Part shown: positions 1-4,550 of the stretch, one piece after another | How positions within the stretch are numbered: the first letter of the stretch is position 1 | How the letters are laid out: every line of letters starts with the position of its first letter | Assembly: GCA_021802375.1 (NCBI GenBank) | Contig: JAKAAL010000188.1 | Location: 1-7,364, forward strand | Reading direction: 5' to 3' | DNA from: Bacillota bacterium | GTDB taxonomy: Bacteria; Bacillota_E; Sulfobacillia; Sulfobacillales; Sulfobacillaceae | DNA length: 7,364 nt | Program-made: the position numbers and the translations under genes | Notes under the pieces: model-generated | Database searches by the model: none | Seen by the model: the letters and a program-made list of their open reading frames with translations, nothing else | What the model was told of the DNA's origin: nothing

Positions 1-429
1 CGATCTGGGGATGAGGTGCGGCGCATCCTCAAGCGCGAGGCCCTGGGATTCGGCACGACTGAGACATTGCAGGAACTAGCCAAGCGAGTCCCTTCGCGCG
101 ATCTCGGGCTGGCGATCATGGCCATTACCATCCAGCGGGAAGTGGGCGGAAGCTTGGCGGACGTTCTGGAAAACATTACCCACACGATTGTTGAGCGCCA
201 ACGGCTTAAGGCGGAGATTCGCGTGCTGTCTGCCCAAGGCCGATACAGCGGGTGGCTTTTAACCTTTCTACCCTTCGCTCTGGGTCTCTTGATTTGGTTC
301 ACGGATCCTGGCTACATGGGGCAGTTGCTGGACACGCATACCGGGTGGGCGATGTTGGGAGGAGCGGTGGTCTCGGTCAGCATTGGCGGGGTTGCCATCC
401 ATCGCATCGTGCAAGGGCCGGAAATGTAA
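1..429 (+). CDS. tadB: TadB-like type II/IV secretion F-domain protein, C-terminal part (5' end outside window)
   Basis: The reading frame is open from base 1, so the true start lies upstream; the GTG at position 16 is only an internal codon. About 142 residues are visible. They correspond to the second half of a T2SSF domain: the amphipathic helical part with the family-like stretch around REVGGSLADVLENI, then a basic segment (VERQRLKAEIRVLSAQGR), then two hydrophobic helices near the C-terminus. TadB proteins are inner-membrane platform proteins of Tad/Flp pilus machines and work with TadC and the TadA ATPase. The next gene, 29 nt downstream on the same strand, is TadC-like, which supports TadB rather than a GspF/PilC protein. 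The N-terminal half and the ATPase gene are not in view. Confidence 0.85.
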   Translation, partial: RSGDEVRRILKREALGFGTTETLQELAKRVPSRDLGLAIMAITIQREVGGSLADVLENITHTIVERQRLKAEIRVLSAQGRYSGWLLTFLPFALGLLIWFTDPGYMGQLLDTHTGWAMLGGAVVSVSIGGVAIHRIVQGPEM

Positions 430-458
430 CACTAGCGGGAAACGAAGGGAGGACATGG

Positions 459-1385
459 ATGGAGGTCATTTATCTTTCCGCGGGACTGGTGGCGATTGCG
501 CTCGTGGGATTGCAGCGTTGGGCGATGGAACGACGCACGGCTCGATGGCAGCAGGTGATGAGCATGCGACTTTCTGGCTACATGCCTCTGGATAGCGAGG
601 ATGCGACGGACGAGTTGGCCGCTCCGTATGTTCAACGCGTGATAATTCCCAAGCTCAGCGCTTTTCGGACCAACCTGGCGCGTCGCATTACGCCAGCCAA
701 CTTTCATCGTGACATGGACCAGAAGCTGCGGCTGGCAGGGGTTCGCCAGACAGCCGAAGTGTATTTTTTGACACGGATCGCCTCAGCAGTGGCGGCGCTC
801 TTGGTGGTGGGAGTAGGCGCCTGGCTCCTGCCGGGGGTGACCCGTGAAGAGCGCCTCTTGGCCCCGATTGTGGTTGCCCTCCTGGTGTTTGTCTACCCCG
901 GCATTCATCTCAACACTAAAGTTCAGCAGAGTTTGGCGGAGATTGATAAAAGCCTTCCCGAAGTGTTTGACCTGTTGAGCGTGAGCGTTGAGGCCGGGCT
1001 CGCTTTTGATGGTGCGCTCCGCCAAGTGGTTGCCAATGTGGATGGGCCCGTGCGCGATGAGTTCCACCGCGTGTTGGCCGACATGCAATTGGGCATACCG
1101 CGTGCGGAGGCCTTGGCGTCCCTTGCCAAACGGACCGAGTCGCAACCCTTGAAACGCTTCGCTGCCCTGGTGGCGCAGTCCGACCGCACCGGCAGCAGCA
1201 TCAGCGCCGCCTTGAAGATACAAGCCAAGGACATTAAGGAATATCGTGCGTCCAAGGCGCGTGAGAAGGCGGCCTCCATTCCCATCAAAATCATCTTTCC
1301 AATGGTGTCGTTTATTTTCCCGGCCATGTTTGTCATCATCCTGGGGCCGGCTGTCATCTCGGTGATGAAATTATTTCATTTATAG
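459..1385 (+). CDS. tadC: TadC-like type II secretion system F family protein
   Basis: This is a 308-residue membrane protein, about the usual length for TadC. The ATG at 459 is preferred because a GGGAGG ribosome site lies 6 nt upstream; the frame is open further upstream, but that part overlaps tadB and has no family character. There is an N-terminal membrane helix at about residues 3-22, a linker, two hydrophobic helices at about 98-142, a T2SSF domain at about 166-295 (LPEVFDLLSVSVEAGL, then the Gly-Ser rich QSDRTGSSISAAL), and a C-terminal membrane helix rich in Ile, Phe and Pro. With TadB it should form the membrane platform that couples the ATPase to pilin assembly. The order TadB-TadC-DUF192 with short gaps points to one operon. 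Whether the product is a pilus, a competence apparatus or a secretion system cannot be told from this fragment. Confidence 0.88.
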   Translation: MEVIYLSAGLVAIALVGLQRWAMERRTARWQQVMSMRLSGYMPLDSEDATDELAAPYVQRVIIPKLSAFRTNLARRITPANFHRDMDQKLRLAGVRQTAEVYFLTRIASAVAALLVVGVGAWLLPGVTREERLLAPIVVALLVFVYPGIHLNTKVQQSLAEIDKSLPEVFDLLSVSVEAGLAFDGALRQVVANVDGPVRDEFHRVLADMQLGIPRAEALASLAKRTESQPLKRFAALVAQSDRTGSSISAALKIQAKDIKEYRASKAREKAASIPIKIIFPMVSFIFPAMFVIILGPAVISVMKLFHL

Positions 1386-1392
1386 AAATGGG

Positions 1393-1740
1393 GTGAGGAG
1401 GCTGTACATCACCGTCAAAAGCCATAGTGGGGCAATCTTGGGAGATCGCATTACGGTGGCCGATAATCCCTGGCGTCGATTTCGGGGGCTCATGGGCACA
1501 CGCGAACTGCCTCAGGGGTGCGGGATGCTGTTCCCGCGGACAAACGCTGTCCACGGGTTCTTCATGCGGTATCCGATTCGGTTGGTCTATCTCGATAGTC
1601 AACGACAGATAGTATCCGTGGCGTTGTTGAAGCCATGGAGGATTGGACCCATAATCGCCAAAGCGCGATTCGTTCTGGAATTGCCGACTGCGGTGCCGGA
1701 GTCTGAACTCCCCGTGGGCGAGAGTTTGTCGTGGTCTTAG
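1393..1740 (+). CDS. DUF192 family protein
   Basis: This is a 115-residue protein that matches the DUF192 pattern: a turn and WRRFRGLMG (residues 27-35), a Gly-rich GCGMLFP (42-48), then HGFFMRYPIRLVYLD (54-68), which aligns with the family's FWMKNT.IPLDVIFLD, and the following V-x-S-V strand. The family is small and all-beta with no established biochemical role; members are often exported or found near secretion genes, but no signal peptide is visible here. It begins 7 nt after the TadC stop and is probably translated from the same mRNA. The start is awkward: the GTG at 1393 has only a weak upstream ribosome site, and a good AGGAGG lies just inside the gene at 1396-1401. Translational coupling to tadC is the simplest explanation. 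Confidence 0.85.
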   Translation: MRRLYITVKSHSGAILGDRITVADNPWRRFRGLMGTRELPQGCGMLFPRTNAVHGFFMRYPIRLVYLDSQRQIVSVALLKPWRIGPIIAKARFVLELPTAVPESELPVGESLSWS

Positions 1741-1743
1741 CGG

Positions 1744-2103
1744 TTAGGAGATGGCGCGATCGCGCCAGATGCGCCATAGGCGGGTGCCATCGTTGGGGAA
1801 GAGGCCCCAGGGAATCACATTCAACATCCATTGCAATCCTAAGAGAAGCAGGAACCAGCGCGTATCGGCGGTCCAAATGAGGTTCGCGATCGCCACGACA
1901 ATCCCTTCGGCCAGGGGGCCGGCGATGAGCGTCCAGGCAATCTGCCGTAGGGACAGGGATTTGACAGAGAGGCGCACTCCCAGCATGTAGCCGCGAAATT
2001 CGATGCCCAGCCATCGGCCGCCAAGAAATCGGGTAATCAGCACGTGGCCCGTTTCGTGGGCCAAGACCATCGAAACGGCGACGATGAGCAACGGGAGCAA
2101 CAT
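1744..2103 (-). CDS. Small M50-type (site-2-protease-like) membrane zinc metalloprotease
   Basis: This is a 119-residue, very hydrophobic protein on the minus strand. Its first membrane helix carries the zinc motif HETGH (residues 16-20). A second hydrophobic segment has AGPLAEG (61-67), and near the C-terminus is NVIPWGLFPNDG (95-106), which corresponds to the N-x-x-P...DG motif that supplies the third zinc ligand (D105) in M50 intramembrane proteases. All the core elements are present, so it is probably catalytic, although it is far shorter than RseP or SpoIVFB and has no PDZ or CBS domain. Start choice: an AAGGAGG lies 8 nt upstream of the ATG at 2103; the in-frame TTG at 2109 would be only 2 nt away. 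The gene is monocistronic and faces the Tad operon tail to tail. No partner or substrate gene is visible. Confidence 0.83.
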   Translation of the reverse strand: MLLPLLIVAVSMVLAHETGHVLITRFLGGRWLGIEFRGYMLGVRLSVKSLSLRQIAWTLIAGPLAEGIVVAIANLIWTADTRWFLLLLGLQWMLNVIPWGLFPNDGTRLWRIWRDRAIS

Positions 2104-2111
2104 CTCCAACC

Positions 2112-2132
2112 CCTCCTTCCCGACGCATTATA
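2112..2132 (-). promoter_or_regulatory. Extended -10 promoter and ribosome site of the M50 gene
   Basis: Read on the minus strand, a perfect TATAAT (2127-2132) is preceded by TGG, forming an extended -10 element (TGGTATAAT). No good -35 hexamer is found 16-18 nt upstream. The predicted transcription start is near 2120, giving a leader of under 20 nt that is almost entirely the AAGGAGG ribosome site (2112-2118). The compact arrangement matches that of the minus-strand gene at 4126-4353. The TATAAT also overlaps the stop codon of a doubtful Cys-rich ORF. Confidence 0.6.
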
Positions 2133-2244
2133 CCAATTGTTTACAATTCGCACAGGGGCGATTTTCCAACCTCACCCCACACCCTAGCCTATCACACCTT
2201 GCCCCTGGCCGGTCGCAGACGGAACATTTTGCCGTCGCTAGCAT
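2128..2244 (-). CDS. Doubtful Cys-rich mini-ORF (38 codons), zinc-finger-like spacing
   Basis: This minus-strand frame encodes six cysteines in 28 residues: CSVC, then C, then GC, then CANC at the C-terminus. The outer CxxC pairs resemble a small zinc ribbon or a HIT/B-box-like finger. The frame is open upstream to 2385, but that part looks like random Pro/Arg-rich translation. The ATG at 2244 has no ribosome site, and the last codons overlap the M50 promoter. The overlapping frames here are also long, so an open frame means little. It could be a real tiny metal-binding protein, the remnant of one, or chance. Confidence 0.2.
   Translation of the reverse strand: MLATAKCSVCDRPGARCDRLGCGVRLENRPCANCKQLV
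2135..2148. promoter_or_regulatory. Inverted repeat AATTGT-TT-ACAATT, possible operator
   Basis: Two perfect 6-bp half-sites separated by 2 bp lie directly upstream of the extended -10 element of the M50 gene, in the place of the -35/-10 spacer. A protein bound here would block RNA polymerase, so a repressor operator is plausible. No regulator gene is seen nearby, and the AT-rich dyad could also arise by chance. Confidence 0.35.
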
Positions 2245-2380
2245 GGACTCTAGATGGCAGGAATGAGGTTCTGCGCCGGTTCTGCGGGGCGGGCGCACCG
2301 GCCAGCAGCCCTCGGTGGTCCAAACCCATTGGGGTGGAGGCTCCCGTGTCTCGATGGCCCCAACCCGATTTCGTGCCGAT

Positions 2381-2397
2381 CTCAACTATCGGTTGAG
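2381..2397. other. Short perfect hairpin CTCAAC-TATCG-GTTGAG
   Basis: A 6-bp perfect stem with a 5-nt loop in the non-coding gap. No T-run follows on either strand, so it is not a convincing intrinsic terminator. It lies 15 nt from a second hairpin (2412-2440); together they sit just downstream of the candidate minus-strand ORF at 2458-2646. Confidence 0.35.
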
Positions 2398-2411
2398 TAG
2401 GTACAGTGCGT

Positions 2412-2440
2412 CCCGTAGGAGGTACCGAGCCGCCTGCGGG
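2412..2440. other. GC-rich hairpin in the intergenic gap
   Basis: CCCGTAGG (2412-2419) pairs with CCTGCGGG (2433-2440) with one G-T wobble, and an inner GG/CC pair shortens the loop to about 7 nt. No T-tract follows. It could terminate or stabilise the 3' end of a transcript from the minus-strand ORF at 2458-2646. The central GGAGGTACCG recalls part of a T-box sequence, but no specifier stem is recognisable. Confidence 0.35.
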
Positions 2441-2457
2441 TGGATGTGTGACCCGGT

Positions 2458-2646
2458 CTATACAATCACCCTGTGAACAAAGATTCTCAGCGCGTTCGCG
2501 TGCAACAGCAACAGGAGAAGCCGCGATAGGCTGGCTGGCGTGATGTCGCCCAGGCGGGTGAACTGCGCCTCCAGCCCTTCCAAGGATGCCATGACGCCTG
2601 CCACAAGCGGGACCCACAGCGTGAGTCGGCGCGTTGTAACCGCCAT
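2458..2646 (-). CDS. Hypothetical small protein (62 codons), low confidence
   Basis: The minus-strand frame from the ATG at 2646 encodes a 62-residue peptide that starts basic (MAVTTRRLTLW), has a hydrophobic segment (VPLVAGVMASL), and ends with a run of six leucines followed by HANALRIFVHRVIV. The overall look is an amphipathic or membrane-associated peptide. I do not recognise a family. The frame extends upstream to an ATG at 2748 (96 residues), but that start has no ribosome site. The ATG at 2646 has only GAAGGG about 12 nt away, and a stronger AGGAGG lies further upstream without a usable start near it. No clear promoter is seen. It is the longest plausible frame in this gap but could be spurious. 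Confidence 0.3.
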   Translation of the reverse strand: MAVTTRRLTLWVPLVAGVMASLEGLEAQFTRLGDITPASLSRLLLLLLHANALRIFVHRVIV

Positions 2647-2701
2647 GATTTTCTTAATCCCTTCTGTGATCGTAATTTCCCCCCTTCTTCCTCCTGTCAG
2701 T

Positions 2702-2724
2702 CTCGAAGTACCGGCCTCTTCGAG
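2702..2724. other. Perfect 7-bp inverted repeat CTCGAAG...CTTCGAG
   Basis: CTCGAAG (2702-2708) and CTTCGAG (2718-2724) form a perfect stem with a 9-nt loop. No T-tract follows on either strand. It sits upstream of the candidate minus-strand ORF at 2458-2646, near the direct repeats at 2730-2764, and could be an operator or a leader hairpin. Confidence 0.35.
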
Positions 2725-2729
2725 GTTAT

Positions 2730-2764
2730 GGAAAATCATTCCTGACATATGATGGGAAAATCAT
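2730..2764. repeat. Two direct copies of GGAAAATCAT, 25 bp apart
   Basis: GGAAAATCAT occurs at 2730-2739 and again at 2755-2764, with start-to-start spacing of 25 bp. Each copy is preceded by an ATG-type context (ATGGAAAATCAT and ATGGGAAAATCAT). Direct repeats in an otherwise gene-free gap could be paired protein-binding sites, but two 10-bp copies are weak evidence on their own. Confidence 0.35.
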
Positions 2765-2812
2765 CGGCGACGCTGGCCCCGAAAGGGCAACAACCAACCT
2801 AGCGTCCAGGGT

Positions 2813-2842
2813 GCATTTCGCATTGGCGCGAAGTGCTTTTCT
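2813..2842 (+). terminator. Intrinsic-terminator-like hairpin with TTTT tail, possible attenuator
   Basis: GCATTTCGC (2813-2821) pairs with GCGAAGTGC (2828-2836) over 9 bp including one G-T wobble, with a 6-nt loop, and is followed at once by TTTTCT. This is the form of a plus-strand intrinsic terminator, though the stem is only moderately strong. No plus-strand gene lies upstream within 1 kb, so it either ends a non-coding transcript, acts as an attenuator in a long leader of the aldo/keto reductase gene, or is fortuitous. Confidence 0.4.
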
Positions 2843-2846
2843 GGGA

Positions 2847-2879
2847 CCAGGGCGGAACGTCGCCCTTGGAAGGGAGGGC
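2847..2879 (+). other. Mutually exclusive hairpins in the reductase upstream region
   Basis: AGGGCG (2849-2854) pairs perfectly with CGCCCT (2861-2866), and the GCCCT part can instead pair with AGGGC at 2875-2879. The two foldings cannot coexist. Flanking CC/GG bases can lengthen the first stem with one bulged T. The layout resembles an RNA switch, but there is no T-run after the second stem, so no terminator role is evident. Confidence 0.3.
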
Positions 2880-2883
2880 TGGG

Positions 2884-2915
2884 TTAACGCATAGGCCGCC
2901 GAGATCTTGTAAAAT
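2884..2915 (+). promoter_or_regulatory. Weak candidate promoter for the aldo/keto reductase gene
   Basis: TAAAAT at 2910-2915 is a reasonable -10 box. The nearest -35 candidate, TTAACG (2884-2889), is 20 nt away, which is too long for a good sigma-A promoter. If real, transcription would begin near 2922, leaving a leader of about 34 nt that contains the ribosome site GAGGAAAGG. Confidence 0.25.
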
Positions 2916-2955
2916 ATGGGAAGGATGTATCCGGACTAGAGGAAAGGGTGAGTGG

Positions 2956-3936
2956 ATGGAATACGTACGCTTGGGCCATACCGGTCTTGAGGTTTCCCGC
3001 ATTTGTCTTGGGTGCATGAGCTATGGGGTGCCGGAACGGGGTAATCACCAATGGGTGCTGAATGAAGAGGAGAGTCGGCCGTTCATCAAGAAGGCGCTCG
3101 ACATGGGTATCAACTTCTTCGATACGGCGAATGTCTATTCGGATGGCACCAGCGAAGAAATCGTGGGGCGCGCCCTTCGTGACTTCACCCGTCGGGAGGA
3201 GGTCGTCATCGCGACCAAGGTGCATGGCCGCATGCGGCCCGGGCCCAACGGCGCAGGGCTCTCCCGGAAGGCGATTTTAGCGGAGATTGACCAGAGTCTC
3301 AGCCGCCTCGGGACCGATTACGTGGACCTCTATCAAATACATCGTTGGGATTATGAGACCCCAATTGAAGAGACGCTGGAAGCGCTCAACGATGTGGTGA
3401 AGTCCGGCAAGGCGCGCTACATCGGAGCGTCATCCATGCATGCCTGGCAGTTCATGCAGGCATTGGCGCTGCAGGAGAAGCACGGGTGGGCGCGATTTGT
3501 CTCCATGCAGGACTACCTCAACTTGCTGTACCGCGAGGAAGAGCGTGAGATGTTGCCGCTGTGTGAGTCCCAGGGAGTCGGGGTGATTCCTTGGAGCCCG
3601 CTGGCGCGTGGGCGGTTGACCCGGCCATGGAATCAAACCACCACGCGGGCGGAGCTTGACCAATTTGGCAAAACACTCTACAACGCCATGGAGGAGGCCG
3701 ACCGAGCGGTGGTTGGACGGGTGGCCGAGGTGGCCGAGGAGCGTGGCCTGCCCATGGCGCGCGTCGCCTTGGCATGGGTCCTGCAGAAGTCTCCCGTCAC
3801 GGCGCCCATCATCGGTGCGACCAAACTGGAGCACATGGATGATGCAGTGGCAGCCTTGGAGGTGCGCCTGACACCCGAGGAAATCAAACGGCTTGAGGAG
3901 CCGTATGTGCCCCATCCGGTGTTGGGGTTCCGGTAG
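2956..3936 (+). CDS. yajO: Aldo/keto reductase, YajO-like
   Basis: This is a 326-residue NADPH-dependent oxidoreductase with a TIM-barrel fold. The classic tetrad is visible: D56 (in FFDTAN), Y61, K88 (in IATKV) and H129 (in YQIHRWD). Other family blocks are GKARYIGASSMHAWQF, IPWSPLARGRLTRPW, and a cofactor-binding region around PIIGATKLEHMDDA. The sequence, its length and the ending PHPVLGFR closely resemble E. coli YajO as I remember it (a broad-specificity reductase linked in the literature to 1-deoxyxylulose 5-phosphate formation and thiamine supply); the true substrate here is unknown. No signal peptide, so it is cytoplasmic. The ATG at 2956 is chosen because AGAGGAAAGG lies 8-9 nt upstream and the protein then begins at the usual family position; the frame is open back to 2833 but that part is not conserved-looking. 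It appears monocistronic. Confidence 0.93.
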   Translation: MEYVRLGHTGLEVSRICLGCMSYGVPERGNHQWVLNEEESRPFIKKALDMGINFFDTANVYSDGTSEEIVGRALRDFTRREEVVIATKVHGRMRPGPNGAGLSRKAILAEIDQSLSRLGTDYVDLYQIHRWDYETPIEETLEALNDVVKSGKARYIGASSMHAWQFMQALALQEKHGWARFVSMQDYLNLLYREEEREMLPLCESQGVGVIPWSPLARGRLTRPWNQTTTRAELDQFGKTLYNAMEEADRAVVGRVAEVAEERGLPMARVALAWVLQKSPVTAPIIGATKLEHMDDAVAALEVRLTPEEIKRLEEPYVPHPVLGFR

Positions 3937-3968
3937 TTTCGGGCCTCGTGTTGGAGGATACCAATATC

Positions 3969-3999
3969 AGCGGCATGGCGGGCGCCATGCCGCTTGCTT
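3969..3999 (+). terminator. Strong hairpin, likely terminator of the reductase gene
   Basis: AGCGGCATGGCG (3969-3980) and CGCCATGCCGCT (3983-3994) are perfect reverse complements separated by GG, giving a very stable stem 32 nt after the stop codon. It is followed by TGCTT rather than a continuous T-run, so termination may be inefficient or may depend mainly on the stem. Confidence 0.6.
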
Positions 4000-4097
4000 G
4001 AAGAGCTTTGTGCCTTCGCGCAGGGGTTCAGGGCATCTCTTCACGATCTTTGGTTCGCTCGAAAGCCAAGGCGCAATAAACCGTGGCTCCTTGACCT

Positions 4098-4117
4098 CGG
4101 CGGGATAATCGCCGCCG
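4098..4117 (-). terminator. Possible weak terminator of the 75-residue gene
   Basis: CGGCGG (4098-4103) pairs with CCGCCG (4112-4117) around an 8-nt loop, starting 9 nt beyond the stop codon of the minus-strand gene. No T-tract follows in the minus direction. The rest of 3995-4125 shows nothing else I can support. Confidence 0.3.
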
Positions 4118-4125
4118 GGGGCGAT

Positions 4126-4353
4126 TTAGATAAAGAGGGTGACTTGATCCCCGTGGGGATTCACCCAGATTTTCACGACCGGGTATGTCTGGCCGGGCTC
4201 CTCCACAAACTCTACGGACAGGTCGCCGGCGGCGTATGATTCGTGTATGCGCCGGATTTCCTCAGGCGGTTGATTGATGAGGTCAATGCTCCGTCCCATG
4301 CCCGGAAGGGCGATGCCCACAAAAAAGCGCTTGGAAACTTGTAGAACAGCCAA
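4126..4353 (-). CDS. Conserved-looking small protein of unknown function (75 residues)
   Basis: The start is a TTG at 4353, supported by an AAGGAGG (4363-4369) 9 nt upstream and an extended -10 promoter just beyond; no in-frame ATG is better placed. The protein is soluble-looking with no membrane segment or Cys. It begins MAVLQVSKRFFVGIALPGMG, has a predicted helix around PPEEIRRIHESYAAGDL, and ends in strand-like segments (SVEFVEE, YPVVKIWVNP, QVTLFI). The mix suggests a small alpha/beta fold. I do not recognise the family and assign no function. It is divergent from the peptide-binding protein gene and shares a 197-nt regulatory gap with it, so co-regulation is possible. The good translation signals make it likely to be a real gene. 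Confidence 0.65.
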   Translation of the reverse strand: MAVLQVSKRFFVGIALPGMGRSIDLINQPPEEIRRIHESYAAGDLSVEFVEEPGQTYPVVKIWVNPHGDQVTLFI

Positions 4354-4362
4354 TGTCTGCGA

Positions 4363-4386
4363 CCTCCTTGCGTCCTTTAGATACTA
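4363..4386 (-). promoter_or_regulatory. Extended -10 promoter and ribosome site of the 75-residue gene
   Basis: On the minus strand TAGTAT (4381-4386) is preceded by TGA, forming an extended -10 element (TGATAGTAT). The expected start of transcription is near 4374, only a few bases before the AAGGAGG ribosome site at 4363-4369. No clear -35 box is seen. The geometry copies that of the M50 gene promoter. Confidence 0.5.
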
Positions 4387-4460
4387 TCACGAATGGACGG
4401 CTGGAGCCCAACGCCGCCGCCGGTTCCCCTCTCTCTGGATATAAATGTCAAACCCATACG

Positions 4461-4484
4461 CGAAATTTATCGAAATTTGTCGAT
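4461..4484. repeat. Tandem 10-bp repeats CGAAATTTRT with overlapping dyad, candidate operator
   Basis: CGAAATTTAT (4461-4470) is followed directly by CGAAATTTGT (4471-4480) and the start of a third unit (CG). The 10-bp period is one helical turn, so both copies face the same side of the DNA. Overlapping them is a dyad, ATCGA (4469-4473) with TCGAT (4480-4484) separated by 6 bp. It lies about 70-90 bp before the peptide-binding protein gene and next to a promoter candidate, as expected for a regulator site. Confidence 0.45.
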
Positions 4485-4507
4485 GAGCGCGGCAGGACTT
4501 TTAGTAT
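4477..4507 (+). promoter_or_regulatory. Candidate promoter of the peptide-binding protein operon
   Basis: TTGTCG (4477-4482) and TAGTAT (4502-4507) form an imperfect -35/-10 pair with a 19-nt spacer. The -35 box overlaps the dyad at 4469-4484, so a bound protein would directly affect this promoter. Another AT-rich match, TATAAA at 4440-4445, lacks a -35 partner. Confidence 0.35.
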
Positions 4508-4550
4508 TTTTCACGAATATCTGCTAATTATCACGAGGAGGGATTAGTTA

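Noticed and set aside
1753..1893. GCGATCGC palindromes (HIP1-like) within the M50 gene
   Set aside because: I noticed only two copies, both in or near coding sequence; this is no evidence for the dispersed HIP1 repeats known in cyanobacteria.
2409..2440. T-box riboswitch based on the AGGAGGTACCGAG match
   Set aside because: The match to the T-box core is partial, there is no stem I or specifier loop upstream, no terminator follows, and no tRNA or amino-acid gene lies downstream.
2192..2617. A 141-codon minus-strand frame in the large gap
   Set aside because: The translation is low-complexity (Arg, Pro, Gly, His rich) with no motif, and it overlaps two other minus-strand frames, as expected in GC-rich non-coding DNA.
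2833..2955. An N-terminal extension of the aldo/keto reductase
   Set aside because: The frame is open but the peptide is not family-like, and the ATG at 2956 has a good ribosome site and gives the normal N-terminus.
3994..4239. An 81-codon plus-strand frame after the reductase gene
   Set aside because: It overlaps the minus-strand 75-residue gene, which has much better translation signals, and shows no recognisable domain.
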